Shown here piece by piece: positions 16,640 through 25,108 of a DNA stretch of 64,000 nucleotides (the stretch's first letter is position 1; each line of letters begins with the position of its first letter). Under the pieces are notes generated by a model that saw nothing but the letters and a program-made list of their open reading frames with translations, was not told the DNA's origin and made no database searches. Origin of the DNA: JBPEXY01 sp052031065 (GTDB lineage: Bacteria > Pseudomonadota > Gammaproteobacteria > Immundisolibacterales > Immundisolibacteraceae); NCBI GenBank assembly GCA_052031065.1, contig JBPEXY010000166.1, positions 1-64,000 of the forward strand, given 5' to 3'. The translations under genes were made by a program, and so were the position numbers.

Positions 16640-18871
16640 CTACAGCGAACTGTAACGTTCACGCAGCCGCTGACGAACAACTTCGGCTGCGGTATTGAAC
16701 ACAAAAGTCAGTGCAAACAGCACCAGCGCGGCAAGAAACAGCACCCGGAAATGGGTACTACCGACTTCGGATTCGGGCATCTCCACGGCAATATTTGCAG
16801 ACAGGGTGCGCATACCGGAAAAGATGTTGAAATCCATCACCGGGGTGTTACCGGTGGCCATCAACACGATCATGGTCTCACCCACCGCGCGCCCCAGACC
16901 GATCATCACCGCGGAAAAAATGCCAGGGCTGGCGGTCAGAATCACCACCCGGCTAAGGGTTTGCCAGCGCGTCGCGCCAAGCGCCAGAGAACCCTGGGTG
17001 AGATGTTTGGGTACACTGAAGACGGCATCTTCAGCCATCGAAAAGATCGTCGGGATGACCGCAACGCCCATGGCGATACCGACCACCACCGAATTACGCT
17101 GATCAAAATCGAGCCCCAGTTCACTGTTGATCCAGGCACGCACATCACCGCCAAAAAGCCAGCCCTCGACGGTGCCACTCATGGCAAAAGAGAGCCAACA
17201 GATAAACAGCAGATAGGGAATCAGCAGCAACGCTTCAATGCCTTCCGGAATACGCGAACGCAGATCATGGGGGAGCAGAAAATGGGCCAGCGAAGCGGCC
17301 AGCACTGCCAGGGGAGTAATCAGCAGCAGGGCAAACAGCCCCGGCAGATTCGCCTCCAACGCCGGCGCCAACCACAAACCGGCGAGAAACCCGATGATCA
17401 CTGTCGGCAGTGCTTCCATGTTTTCAATCGCCGGCTTGACCAGCCCGCGCATTCGCGGATGCATAAAATAACCGGTATAGATGGCACCAAGTATGGCAAT
17501 TGGCATCGCGAACAGCATGGCATAGAAGGCCGCTTTGACCGTACCAAATACCAGCGGGGTCAAACTGAATTTCGGCTCAAAGTCGTTGGTCGCGGCCGAT
17601 GACTGCCAGATATATTCCGGTTGCTGATAACTCTCGTACCAGACCTTCTCCCACAACGCCGACCAGGAAATCTCCGGGTGTTCGTTATCCACCTTCCAGA
17701 ACTGCTGAGTGCCAGGATCGCCTTCCAGCAGCAGAAAATTGGAGCGCGGTGCCAGCACCATGCGGGTAGTCGTTGCATCAACGCTGCCCTCCAGTACCTG
17801 ACGCCGCGCAGTGGTGTTATAGAGACCCAGTGCGCCATCCGCCGCAAGCACCGCAAAACCCTTGCGCCGCTCCTCGGCGGTAATGGCAATAATCGGCTCT
17901 CGACCTTCAAGCGGTAAGAATTCTCTGATTTGTTGCAGCGAAACAGTGCCATCGCTAGCGCGAACCGGAAACCATTGCCGCACCTGCCCGGCGGAATCGC
18001 CTACCAGGATCGAGTAGGTACCAGAAACAAACTCAACCACCTGTAATCCAGCCCCGTTCCCGACCACCGGCCTGGAATCGAGCAGTGTTATGTCATCCCC
18101 TTGCAAGCCAAAAAGCTGGATGGTTCCACCACACTGGGCAACATAGAGAAACTGCTGCATGCGGTCCATCAACAGACGGCAGACATCACCTTCAACCTTG
18201 CCGAGCCGGGTGACTGAAATCTCTACATCGCCGCTATCTTCGAGCCCGAGAAAAGACTCTTCGCGGGTAAACTGCACCCGCTGTAGATCACCATCACTGT
18301 TGAGTGCCAGCAGTCCGGTTTCACCCTCTTCAGCCTGGATTGCTACAGCGCTGATAGCCAGCCCGCCAGCGGCCTCAATCGGCTGTTCACCGTAGGGAAA
18401 CCTCACTTCGGGGGTCATCTGCCGGTTACCCTCGTCGCTGAAGCGAATCCGGTAACCATATTCGATCAGCTGAATACCACCATTACTGAGGCCGAGCGCC
18501 AACAGCTGACGATCCGGATCGTTGCCAGCAACTACGGTAATTTCGGCGCCTGGGGGGAGATTGAGTTGCTGACGTTTGATCGTCGTACCGTCAGCGGTTG
18601 AGAAGAAATGGAGCTGCCCGTCGCGGGATATCCGCAGTCCGTATTCGCCCTGCTCTTCCACCGCCAGATGCACCACCTCCGCCGTACCTTCCAGCTGCAG
18701 TTGATACTCTGCGCGCGGGTGCATTTCTGCCGAGCGGAACATCGGCACCACTTCGTAGAGCAGGTAGAAAAAAATCAGCGCCACAGCGGCGATTACGCCA
18801 ATACCACCAACTGAAACCACCTGGGTTGCCCAGCGGTCTATACGCAATCGCCATTTGAGGTCACTGATCAT
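16640..18871 (-). CDS. pstC: phosphate ABC transporter permease, long variant with beta-rich insert
   Basis: This 743-residue protein (E. coli PstC about 319) has one N-terminal TM helix near 18-42. About 380 residues follow with repeating beta-strand-turn patterns such as GLRISRDGQLHFFSTADG and LLALNSDGDLQRVQF, which look like beta-propeller blades. A C-terminal permease of about six TM helices comes after, with the EAA-type loop HLTQGSLALGATRWQTL. The propeller-like part would lie in the periplasm. It is 18 bases upstream of pstA in the same operon. A strong terminator separates it from the porin gene upstream, so it may also have its own promoter in 18872-18983. Confidence 0.93.
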   Translation of the reverse strand: MISDLKWRLRIDRWATQVVSVGGIGVIAAVALIFFYLLYEVVPMFRSAEMHPRAEYQLQLEGTAEVVHLAVEEQGEYGLRISRDGQLHFFSTADGTTIKRQQLNLPPGAEITVVAGNDPDRQLLALGLSNGGIQLIEYGYRIRFSDEGNRQMTPEVRFPYGEQPIEAAGGLAISAVAIQAEEGETGLLALNSDGDLQRVQFTREESFLGLEDSGDVEISVTRLGKVEGDVCRLLMDRMQQFLYVAQCGGTIQLFGLQGDDITLLDSRPVVGNGAGLQVVEFVSGTYSILVGDSAGQVRQWFPVRASDGTVSLQQIREFLPLEGREPIIAITAEERRKGFAVLAADGALGLYNTTARRQVLEGSVDATTTRMVLAPRSNFLLLEGDPGTQQFWKVDNEHPEISWSALWEKVWYESYQQPEYIWQSSAATNDFEPKFSLTPLVFGTVKAAFYAMLFAMPIAILGAIYTGYFMHPRMRGLVKPAIENMEALPTVIIGFLAGLWLAPALEANLPGLFALLLITPLAVLAASLAHFLLPHDLRSRIPEGIEALLLIPYLLFICWLSFAMSGTVEGWLFGGDVRAWINSELGLDFDQRNSVVVGIAMGVAVIPTIFSMAEDAVFSVPKHLTQGSLALGATRWQTLSRVVILTASPGIFSAVMIGLGRAVGETMIVLMATGNTPVMDFNIFSGMRTLSANIAVEMPESEVGSTHFRVLFLAALVLFALTFVFNTAAEVVRQRLRERYSSL

Positions 18872-18983
18872 GAATAATTCATCTGAAAAAGTTGAAGCGA
18901 TCGCTGAGCGGTTCTGGAACAGCGGACCTTACTCGCATTTTACCAATCTGTGTTCCGACAGTCCGAAAAAACAGGACCGCGAG

Positions 18984-19008
18984 AAAAAAACCCCGCCAGC
19001 GGCGGGGT
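18984..19008 (-). terminator. intrinsic terminator after the phosphate porin
   Basis: On the minus strand an 8-bp stem (ACCCCGCC/GGCGGGGT, loop AGC on the plus strand) is followed by seven T. It lies between the porin gene and pstC, so it should reduce transcription of the permease genes relative to the highly expressed pstS-porin pair. Confidence 0.85.
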
Positions 19009-19031
19009 CAGCTCAATCACCAGAGGGAGAG

Positions 19032-19065
19032 GGGGCACCGGGACGTCCTGATCCTGCGGTGCCCC
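19032..19065 (-). other. second hairpin immediately downstream of the porin stop
   Basis: GGGGCACCG (19032-19040) and CGGTGCCCC (19057-19065) form a perfect 9-bp stem over a 16-base loop that itself contains the palindrome GGACGTCC. There is no T tract. It probably protects the 3' end of the porin mRNA upstream of the true terminator. Confidence 0.5.
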
Positions 19066-19079
19066 ACAGAGGGTGATAA

Positions 19080-20402
19080 TTACCAGTCGATCTGGGCGCG
19101 GAACTGCAGCACATCCGGCTCATCATCGACACCGACACCGTACTCGGCATCCGCCATCACGTAGTTCATCATAAAGCGAACATTTTTGGTGGCGTACCAG
19201 TTGAGGCCCAGAGTGGTGGTCTCCAGCTCGCCCGCGTGAGCACCGGTCAGACCAACACCTGCAGCAACATCATCCCAGTCGCTGAGGTCAAGCTCTGCGA
19301 ACCGCAGACCCAGTTCCCAGGCACCCATGCCGCCTTTACCGACCTGGCTGTTGGGCTTAACACGCTTGAAGGCACCCTTGCTGTAAGGGCGGGACTCGCC
19401 GGTCAGGAACCAGCTTGCATAGGCGTACCAGCCGTCGAAGTCGACATCGCTGAAACCACTGTCGCGGCTCAGATCCATCTGCATCCATTCGGCCTGCAGG
19501 GAGAAAGGACCGGCAACCCACGCGCCTTCAATGCCCACTTTAGTCAGATCATCGACATTGCCCAGATTCGCTATGTTGTTGGTATCAACCAGACGTGGCG
19601 AGTTGTGGGCATCTGGCCGGGCACGGACCCGAACACGGTCATTAGCACCCTCACCCGGCTCTTCCTGAGCAGCGGCGATACCAAAATGGAGCACATTACC
19701 CGCTTCATTCACCGGCGCCAGGGTCAGGCGTGCACCGACACCAAAACCTTCTTCGTTTTCGTCACCGTTACCCGCTTCCTGACCATAAACACTGGCAGCA
19801 AAAGTACCCATATCCCAGGCGGTGTCATAGCCGATACCAACCCGGCGACCGGTAGCAAATACATTCGGCAGTGCCCGCTCCATGAAGGTGATGTATTTGG
19901 AGCTGGTCTTCTCTTCGAGACTGAAGGGCTGCTTAAACTGACCAATGGTCAGACCCATCGGCTTGTAGTTGATGTACATGTCTTTGGTGCTGACATTGTC
20001 ATCGGCGTAATCAACCTGCCATTTGTAGGCCCAGTCCTTGTTCAGGGTGCCTTTGAAGAAGATACGGGCACGACGGAATTCGGTACCGGTATTCAGGTCG
20101 TTAATGGAGGAGTTGTCGTCACTGCCGAAAGTGGCATCCGCCATGATGCGGCCACCGACCTGAAAAGTGAAATTACCATCTTCGCTTTTCGCCTTCAGAC
20201 CACCTTTAGTGGTGATTTTGATATCCGAGGCGCTATCTTCGACGTAGGCATCCATCAACGCCTGATGCTGATCAGCGGTGATGACATGGTTTTGCAACAG
20301 AATATCCAGCAGCTCCTTCTCGCCCGCCTGGGCTGGTGCCGCAATCATAGCGCTGAGGCCAACGGCAGCCAGGGCGCTGTTGAGTCGATTCAGTTTAAAC
20401 AT
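19080..20402 (-). CDS. phosphate-selective porin, OprP/OprO family
   Basis: A 440-residue outer-membrane barrel with a clear signal peptide (MFKLNRLNSALAAVGLSAM, cleavage after APAQA). A short helical N-terminal segment precedes a 16-strand-type barrel ending in an aromatic residue (QIDW). Family blocks include GGRIMADATFGSD, EFRRARIFFKGTLNKDWAYK, IGQFKQPFSLEEKTSSKYI and FMERALPN, all typical of Pfam Porin_O_P. Its place directly after pstS and behind a PhoB-box array supports a role in phosphate or polyphosphate entry. I cannot distinguish orthophosphate from pyrophosphate preference. Confidence 0.92.
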   Translation of the reverse strand: MFKLNRLNSALAAVGLSAMIAAPAQAGEKELLDILLQNHVITADQHQALMDAYVEDSASDIKITTKGGLKAKSEDGNFTFQVGGRIMADATFGSDDNSSINDLNTGTEFRRARIFFKGTLNKDWAYKWQVDYADDNVSTKDMYINYKPMGLTIGQFKQPFSLEEKTSSKYITFMERALPNVFATGRRVGIGYDTAWDMGTFAASVYGQEAGNGDENEEGFGVGARLTLAPVNEAGNVLHFGIAAAQEEPGEGANDRVRVRARPDAHNSPRLVDTNNIANLGNVDDLTKVGIEGAWVAGPFSLQAEWMQMDLSRDSGFSDVDFDGWYAYASWFLTGESRPYSKGAFKRVKPNSQVGKGGMGAWELGLRFAELDLSDWDDVAAGVGLTGAHAGELETTTLGLNWYATKNVRFMMNYVMADAEYGVGVDDEPDVLQFRAQIDW

Positions 20403-20456
20403 CGGTTTTCGATCTCCTGATGGGTAAAAGAATTTTTATGTTTTTAAGTTAGAGAA

Positions 20457-20481
20457 GCCGGTGGACAGGCCGTCCACCGGC
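20457..20481 (-). other. perfect intercistronic hairpin between pstS and the porin gene
   Basis: GCCGGTGGAC at 20457-20466 pairs perfectly with GTCCACCGGC at 20472-20481 around a 5-base loop. On the minus strand it is followed by TTCTCTAACTT, too weak a T tract for efficient termination. It most likely acts as an attenuator or 3' stabiliser, allowing more PstS than porin from one transcript. Confidence 0.6.
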
Positions 20482-20496
20482 AAAAGAGCGGACAAA

Positions 20497-21480
20497 TTAG
20501 TTGAGCTTGGCCAGTTCCTGTTCAGCCACTTTCGCTGGCAGCGGGATGTAGCCATCTTTCACAACAACCTGCTGGCCGGCCTTGGAAAGCACCAGCTTGA
20601 GGAACTCACGCTCCAGCGGTGACAGGGGTTTGTTGGGGTTCTTGTTAACGTAGACGTAGAGGAACCGGGCCAGCGGGTAGCTACCATTGATCGCGTTATC
20701 CGGCGTCGCTTCGATGTAGTCCCCACCGGGCTTTTTAGTCAGCGGCACAGCGCGCACGCCGGAGGTTTTGTAACCGATGCCGGAATAGCCAATGGCGTTC
20801 AGCGAGGTAGAAACCGACTGCACCACCGAGGCGGAACCAGGCTGCTCGTTGACAGTGGACTTGTAATCGCCTTTACACAGCCCTTTTTTCTTGAAATATC
20901 CGTAGGTGCCGGAAACTGAGTTACGACCAAAGATCTGGATAAACTGATCTTTCAATGCACCTTCGACGCCGAGCTGACCCCAGGTGCGGATGTCTTCACT
21001 GCCACCACATTTGCGGGTGGTGGAGAAAACTGCATCCACTTCAGCAATGCTCATCCCTTTGACCGGATTATCCTTGTGGGCATAAACCGCAAGCGCGTCG
21101 ATCGCAACGCGAATTGGTGTGGGTTTGTAGTTGAACTTGCGCTCGAAGGCCTCAATCTCCTTGTCCTTCATCTTACGGCTCATTGGGCCGATATTGGAGG
21201 TCCCTTCGGTCAGCGCTGGCGGCGCGGTAGACGAACCGGCAGCCTGTATCTGGATATTGACGTTGGGATACTCGCGCTTGAACTCTTCAGCCCAGAGAGT
21301 CATCAGATTGGCGAGAGTGTCGGAACCGACACTGGAGAGATTGCCCGAAACTCCGCTGGATTTCTGATAGGTGGCAAGGCCTGAATCGACCTCGACGGCA
21401 TGCGCTGTGGTGGTAGCAAGCGCAGTGAGTGCAACGGCACCAGCCAACGTGTTATTCAGTTTCGTGGTTAACTTCATCAA
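20497..21480 (-). CDS. pstS: periplasmic phosphate-binding protein
   Basis: A 327-residue secreted binding protein with a signal peptide ending near THAHAVE-type residues (TTAHA). Phosphate-site motifs are [21 protein letters not shown] and [12 protein letters not shown] further block, [21 protein letters not shown], supplies the conserved Ser/Gly/Thr contacts. It captures phosphate for PstCAB. Unlike E. coli pstS it is separated from pstC by the porin gene. A PhoB-box array with an 11-bp period lies about 60-100 bases upstream of the ATG. The ribosome site GGGGAAG fits the chosen start. Confidence 0.94.
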   Translation of the reverse strand: MMKLTTKLNNTLAGAVALTALATTTAHAVEVDSGLATYQKSSGVSGNLSSVGSDTLANLMTLWAEEFKREYPNVNIQIQAAGSSTAPPALTEGTSNIGPMSRKMKDKEIEAFERKFNYKPTPIRVAIDALAVYAHKDNPVKGMSIAEVDAVFSTTRKCGGSEDIRTWGQLGVEGALKDQFIQIFGRNSVSGTYGYFKKKGLCKGDYKSTVNEQPGSASVVQSVSTSLNAIGYSGIGYKTSGVRAVPLTKKPGGDYIEATPDNAINGSYPLARFLYVYVNKNPNKPLSPLEREFLKLVLSKAGQQVVVKDGYIPLPAKVAEQELAKLN

Positions 21481-21538
21481 CTTCCCCTTTCTACATAGGA
21501 TCGAACCAAAAATTCCTGCGTAGTCTCGGAAGAAGCCG

Positions 21539-21577
21539 TGACAGCTTTGTTACATAAATATTAAGTTTTTATGACAG
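21539..21577 (-). promoter_or_regulatory. PhoB-box array in front of pstS
   Basis: TGACAG (reverse complement of the Pho half-site CTGTCA) occurs at 21539-21544 and again at 21572-21577, exactly 33 bases (three times 11) apart. A related TTACAT at 21550 and a weaker TTAAGT at 21561 fill the 11-base phase. The 17-mer 21539-21555 matches the Pho box in 13 of 17 positions. PhoB binds tandem 11-bp repeats, and phoB/phoR lie 6 kb away, so this is a strong candidate activation site. Confidence 0.7.
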
Positions 21578-21617
21578 CCTTTAACCTGCTGTTATAAATG
21601 TGTTTTATTCCCCCCTC

Positions 21618-21645
21618 AAAAAAAGGAGGGGCCCAAGCCCCTCCT
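21618..21645 (-). terminator. intrinsic terminator of the alginate-export-like gene
   Basis: A 9-bp stem AGGAGGGGC/GCCCCTCCT (21624-21632 with 21637-21645) with loop CCAA is followed on the minus strand by a run of seven T. It ends the transcript from 21671-22921 just before the pstS promoter region. Confidence 0.9.
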
Positions 21646-21670
21646 CTGTAACAATTCCAATCAACTCAAA

Positions 21671-22921
21671 TTAGAACTTTAACTCACCCCAGAACCAGAG
21701 CTTTTCAATGTCGGCAGCGGTGCCACCGACATTGGCGGCATTGCTATCGGCATCATAGTCAGCGTATTTCAGACCGACAGTATAGTTCTTGCCGAACTTC
21801 TTCACCGCCAGCAGGTTAAGTTCCTCGCCATAATCGAAGCTACCGGCGTCCGACTCGAACCAGTGGTATTTGGCCAGCAGTTTCACCCCACCGACCTTAC
21901 CGGTAGCAAGCACATAGGTATCCTCGATACCCGCAGCCGGCGTTCCCAGAAACTTGTCTGCCCAACCGTTAAATTTATGCAGTGTCGCCAGCTGGGTTGA
22001 GAAACCGTAGGTTCCGTCACCTTCCAGCACTTCGCGTCCTACTTTCACAGTGACAGCGGGGAACTTCAGACCCAGCTCAAGGTGGTTATAGTCAGCATCG
22101 TTGGTCGACGCGCCGTCGTCATAGTCACTCTGGTCAGCATACTCAAACGCGTAGAGCAGTTTCAGGGTGTCACTCAGCGCAGTGCCACCGCTGAAACTCA
22201 CCCCAATGGTTTTGGTAGCCGCTCCCGGACCAATAGCCCCGGCCGTGGTGTCGTCGAAACCAAGCAGATAGGCATAAGCGGTGAGCTTGCCAAGATCAAA
22301 ACCGCTGTAGCTGACATTCAACAGGTGTGAATCCATTTCTGAGTTACCCCGCGGGCTCTCATCACTGAAGATTCGGTGTACTTCGCTGACATAAGCATAG
22401 GTAAACACGGTGTCGGCAAGTGATTTGTTGACCACGGAAAACGCATCGTAAGTCTGCTCATTCTGGCGCCAGCCAACGTTACCGACGAAGCGGGCACCAT
22501 CAAGAATAATGCGCTGGCGCCCCGCCTTGATCCAGGTATCGGCAAACCCGCCGTAACTGACAAACAGCTGATTGATCTCCGTATCTTCCGGGTCGGCAAC
22601 AACCGGATAGGTTCCCTTGCCGTTCACCGTGCTGTTGTAGGATTCATCAAGGGCGGTGACATCCTCAATCTCACCGAACAGCTTCCAGCCATTGAAATCG
22701 GCGGTCTGGTAACCAAGGCGGGTTCGAATAGTCACCGCATCGGCATCTTTGCTACGGGTGTCGTCGTCGACCCCCTCATACCGCAGGCGGATGTTGGCGG
22801 ACACCTTGCCCTGTGACAGCGCATCAATCAGTGGATCGGCGGCCACCTGATTAGTACCGGCAAGCAGTCCCATGGTAAGGGTTGCGGATGCGGCAGCCCT
22901 GAAAATTATCTGGTGTTTCAT
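21671..22921 (-). CDS. outer-membrane beta-barrel protein, alginate-export-like family
   Basis: A 416-residue protein with a signal peptide (MKHQIIFRAAASATLTMGLL, cleavage near VAADP) and a barrel ending in Phe (FWGELKF). The blocks NIRLRYEGVDDDTRSKDADA, TIRTRLGYQTADFNGWKLFG, IKAGRQRIILDGARFVGNVG and WRQNEQTYDAF are characteristic of proteobacterial porins annotated as alginate export family. The substrate is not established for this subgroup. I start at ATG 22921, five bases after AGGAG; a tandem ATG three bases earlier is too close. It has its own terminator, so it is not part of the pstS transcript. Its place beside pho and nrt genes hints at nutrient uptake. Confidence 0.82.
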   Translation of the reverse strand: MKHQIIFRAAASATLTMGLLAGTNQVAADPLIDALSQGKVSANIRLRYEGVDDDTRSKDADAVTIRTRLGYQTADFNGWKLFGEIEDVTALDESYNSTVNGKGTYPVVADPEDTEINQLFVSYGGFADTWIKAGRQRIILDGARFVGNVGWRQNEQTYDAFSVVNKSLADTVFTYAYVSEVHRIFSDESPRGNSEMDSHLLNVSYSGFDLGKLTAYAYLLGFDDTTAGAIGPGAATKTIGVSFSGGTALSDTLKLLYAFEYADQSDYDDGASTNDADYNHLELGLKFPAVTVKVGREVLEGDGTYGFSTQLATLHKFNGWADKFLGTPAAGIEDTYVLATGKVGGVKLLAKYHWFESDAGSFDYGEELNLLAVKKFGKNYTVGLKYADYDADSNAANVGGTAADIEKLWFWGELKF

Positions 22922-23055
22922 CATCACTCCTTGATGAGTTCGCCCGAGGACTCGCCTGAAGAGGGAGCTCCATCTGGACGATGTTGACAGAGCCAGCCCA
23001 TGCGCATGGCGCACTGAACCGGATCCTGCAGTTCTACGGCGCCGTTGCCTTCCAC

Positions 23056-23084
23056 TGGCATGTTTGATAGCAGGGAACATGCCA
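23056..23084. repeat. 9-bp inverted repeat, possible operator
   Basis: TGGCATGTT (23056-23064) and AACATGCCA (23076-23084) are perfect inverted copies separated by 11 bases. They lie about 135-165 bases upstream of the outer-membrane protein start. No T tract follows. It may be a regulator site or an mRNA hairpin. Confidence 0.35.
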
Positions 23085-23435
23085 ACTTACGAAAACCCGG
23101 TGAAAAGCTCAGCGACAACCAGCCGGGCAATAGCGCCCGTATATATAAGGTGTAACAGCACCTGAACCTCCTGAATTGAGACACATCCCGGCAACTATGC
23201 CCTCCCGCAGCATAACGACCTAACCCGGGTCAACGTCCTTGTTCTGGTGCACCCGCTGAAAAAACGCACCAGTCACGGACAAGAAGTACGCACCGTTTTG
23301 GGGTGACAACCTCCTGTTACCAACCAACCCAAAAACTGATTCCATCGCCATTACGCTCAACTAGAAGCATTTTTCCCTTTAAAAACGCTTGTTAATCAAT
23401 TCTTCTGGACACGTTTTCAAGCAACTCTACTGATA

Positions 23436-23452
23436 TTGGCACGGCTTTCGCA
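23436..23452 (+). promoter_or_regulatory. sigma-54-type promoter for the nitrate transporter operon
   Basis: TTGGCACG at 23436-23443 followed, after four bases, by TCGCA at 23448-23452 fits the -24/-12 consensus TTGGCACG-N4-TTGCA with one mismatch and exact GG-to-GC spacing. The predicted start is about 23463. Nitrogen-regulated nitrate transport operons commonly use RpoN with NtrC, so location and sequence agree. Confidence 0.6.
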
Positions 23453-23494
23453 GAGGAGTACGGATGAACAGCCAACGATGGCTTCTACACCAAC

Positions 23495-23539
23495 CCGTTG
23501 ACAGACAGGAGATCAACGGACCGCTGGTTCGCCGAACCA
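23495..23539 (+). other. structured leader of the nitrate transporter mRNA
   Basis: Two hairpins follow the predicted transcription start. One is CCGTTGA (23495-23501) with TCAACGG (23513-23519), loop 11. The other is TGGTTC (23525-23530) with GAACCA (23534-23539), loop 3. A weak stem CCGA/TCGG (23597-23614) precedes six T at 23616-23621. The layout recalls leaders controlled by ANTAR antiterminators, but the terminator stem is only 4 bp, so that reading is speculative. Confidence 0.3.
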
Positions 23540-23631
23540 CAGCATTAAAGGCAACCACCAACGAAACCCGACGGGCGCTACTGCAAAACCTTTACCCCGA
23601 TCCCGTTCACTCGGATTTTTTAAGGATGAAA

Positions 23632-25017
23632 ATGAACGTAATGAACCGATTTACCCGCAAACTCATCAGGTCAGGCCTCACCGGTCTGACTGTCCTCGCC
23701 TTATCTACCTCCATCAGCCACGCGCTTGGCGAGCCGGAAAAAGAAGACCTCAAGTTCGGCTTCATCAAGCTCACCGATATGGCCCCCCTGGCCATCGCCT
23801 ATGAAAAAGGCTACTTTGAGGACGAAGGCCTGTACGTCACCCTCGAAGCCCAGGCCAACTGGAAGGTACTGCTTGACGGGGTTATCGATGGCCAGTTAGA
23901 TGGCGCTCATATGCTCGCCGGCCAGCCGCTGGCCGCCACCATCGGTTTTGGTACCAAAGCGCACATCATCACGCCTTTCAGCATGGACCTGAACGGCAAC
24001 GGCATCACTGTCTCCAATCACATCTGGGAACAAATGAAGCCCCACGTGCCAAAACAGAGCGACGGCAAACCGGTACACCCCATTAAAGCTGACTACCTCA
24101 AGCCCGTGGTTGAGAATTATCGTAATGAAGGTAAACCCTTCAAAATGGGTATGGTGTTCCCGGTATCCACCCATAACTACGAACTGCGGTACTGGCTCGC
24201 CGCCGGCGGTATTCACCCTGGTTACTATGCGCCTGCCAAGGGTGACATCAGTGGCCAGCTGGAAGCAGACGTCCTGTTATCCGTGACGCCGCCCCCACAA
24301 ATGCCAGCCACCATGGAAGCCGGCACTATCTACGGCTACTGCGTGGGTGAACCCTGGAACCAGCAGGCGGTATTCAAAGGCATCGGTGTACCAGTGATTA
24401 CCGATTACGAAATCTGGAAGGACAACCCAGAGAAAGTCTTCGGCATCACCAAGGAATTTGCAGAACAATATCCCAACACCACCGCCCGCCTGGTTAAAGC
24501 ACTGATTCGCGCAGCCTACTGGCTGGATGAGAACGACAACGCCAACCGGCCCGAAGCGGTCAAGTACCTGAGCCAATCTAACTATGTCGGTGCCGACTAC
24601 GACGTCATTGCCAACAGCATGACCGGCACCTTCGAGTACGAAAAAGGCGACAAGCGTTCAGTACCCGACTTCAACGTGTTTTTTCGCTACCACGCCACCT
24701 ACCCCTACTACAGTGACGCCATCTGGTATCTCACACAGATGCGCCGCTGGGGTCAGATCGCCGAACAGAAGAGTGACCAGTGGTACATAGATACCGCCAA
24801 ATCGGTCTATCGCCCTGACCTCTACGCCATGGCCGCCAAGGCATTAATTGAAGAGGGCACCTTCAAGGCATCTGATTTCCCGGATTTTGCGACCGAGACT
24901 GGCTTTAAACCGCCGCAAACCGAGTTTATCGATGAGATCACCTACGACGGCACTAAACCCAATGCATATCTGGAGAACTTCCCGCTTGGGTTGAAGGGCG
25001 ACGAAACGCCGCGGTAG
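23632..25017 (+). CDS. nrtA: ABC transporter periplasmic substrate-binding protein, nitrate type
   Basis: A 461-residue secreted protein of the NrtA/CmpA/NasF family. After the signal peptide ([19 protein letters not shown], cleavage near SHA) it has [39 protein letters not shown] and [18 protein letters not shown], which line the oxyanion pocket in this family. It would deliver nitrate (possibly nitrite, cyanate or bicarbonate) to NrtBC. I start at 23632, where AAGGA has correct spacing. Starting at 23464 would add 56 non-signal-like residues. No nitrate reductase gene is in the window. Confidence 0.88.
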   Translation: MNVMNRFTRKLIRSGLTGLTVLALSTSISHALGEPEKEDLKFGFIKLTDMAPLAIAYEKGYFEDEGLYVTLEAQANWKVLLDGVIDGQLDGAHMLAGQPLAATIGFGTKAHIITPFSMDLNGNGITVSNHIWEQMKPHVPKQSDGKPVHPIKADYLKPVVENYRNEGKPFKMGMVFPVSTHNYELRYWLAAGGIHPGYYAPAKGDISGQLEADVLLSVTPPPQMPATMEAGTIYGYCVGEPWNQQAVFKGIGVPVITDYEIWKDNPEKVFGITKEFAEQYPNTTARLVKALIRAAYWLDENDNANRPEAVKYLSQSNYVGADYDVIANSMTGTFEYEKGDKRSVPDFNVFFRYHATYPYYSDAIWYLTQMRRWGQIAEQKSDQWYIDTAKSVYRPDLYAMAAKALIEEGTFKASDFPDFATETGFKPPQTEFIDEITYDGTKPNAYLENFPLGLKGDETPR

Positions 25018-25028
25018 CCCGAATCATT

Positions 25029-25070
25029 CTGCCGCTCACCCCTGCGCACTCAACGAGGGGCGAGCGGCAG
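25029..25070 (+). other. long intercistronic hairpin between nrtA and nrtB
   Basis: A 15-bp stem with one mismatch (25029-25043 against 25056-25070) encloses a 12-base loop. No T tract follows. Placed just after the stop of the binding-protein gene, it likely stabilises the nrtA part of the transcript so that more binding protein than permease is made. Confidence 0.7.
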
Positions 25071-25108
25071 AACAACAGAGTAACGACTCTCAACCCTGAA
25101 TACGAACA

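Larger units (their letters stand above)
22922..23631. other. long divergent intergenic region between the outer-membrane protein and the nitrate transporter
   Basis: About 710 bases lie between the two chosen starts. The region contains an inverted repeat (23056-23084), a weaker one (CTGGTGC 23244-23250 with GCACCAG 23266-23272), a sigma-54-like promoter (23436-23452) and a structured nrtA leader. An in-frame extension of the nrtA reading begins at ATG 23464 after AGAGGAG. I regard it as untranslated because the predicted transcription start is at about 23463. Confidence 0.55.

Noticed and set aside
16493..17602. 369-codon plus-strand ORF opposite pstC/pstA
   Set aside because: Antisense shadow of the permease genes, with His/Gln/Arg-rich nonsense composition and no ribosome site.
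18855..19164. Small plus-strand ORFs in the gap upstream of pstC
   Set aside because: They overlap the porin terminator and hairpins, contain low-complexity charged sequence and lack a ribosome site.
19236..20420. 394-codon plus-strand ORF opposite the phosphate porin
   Set aside because: Mirror of a real barrel gene with signal peptide; the antisense translation has no recognisable domain and its length follows from codon bias of the real gene.
23464..23631. N-terminal extension of the nitrate-binding protein
   Set aside because: It would begin one base after the predicted transcription start and place 56 residues ahead of a normal signal peptide. Kept as an open question in the findings and not annotated as coding.
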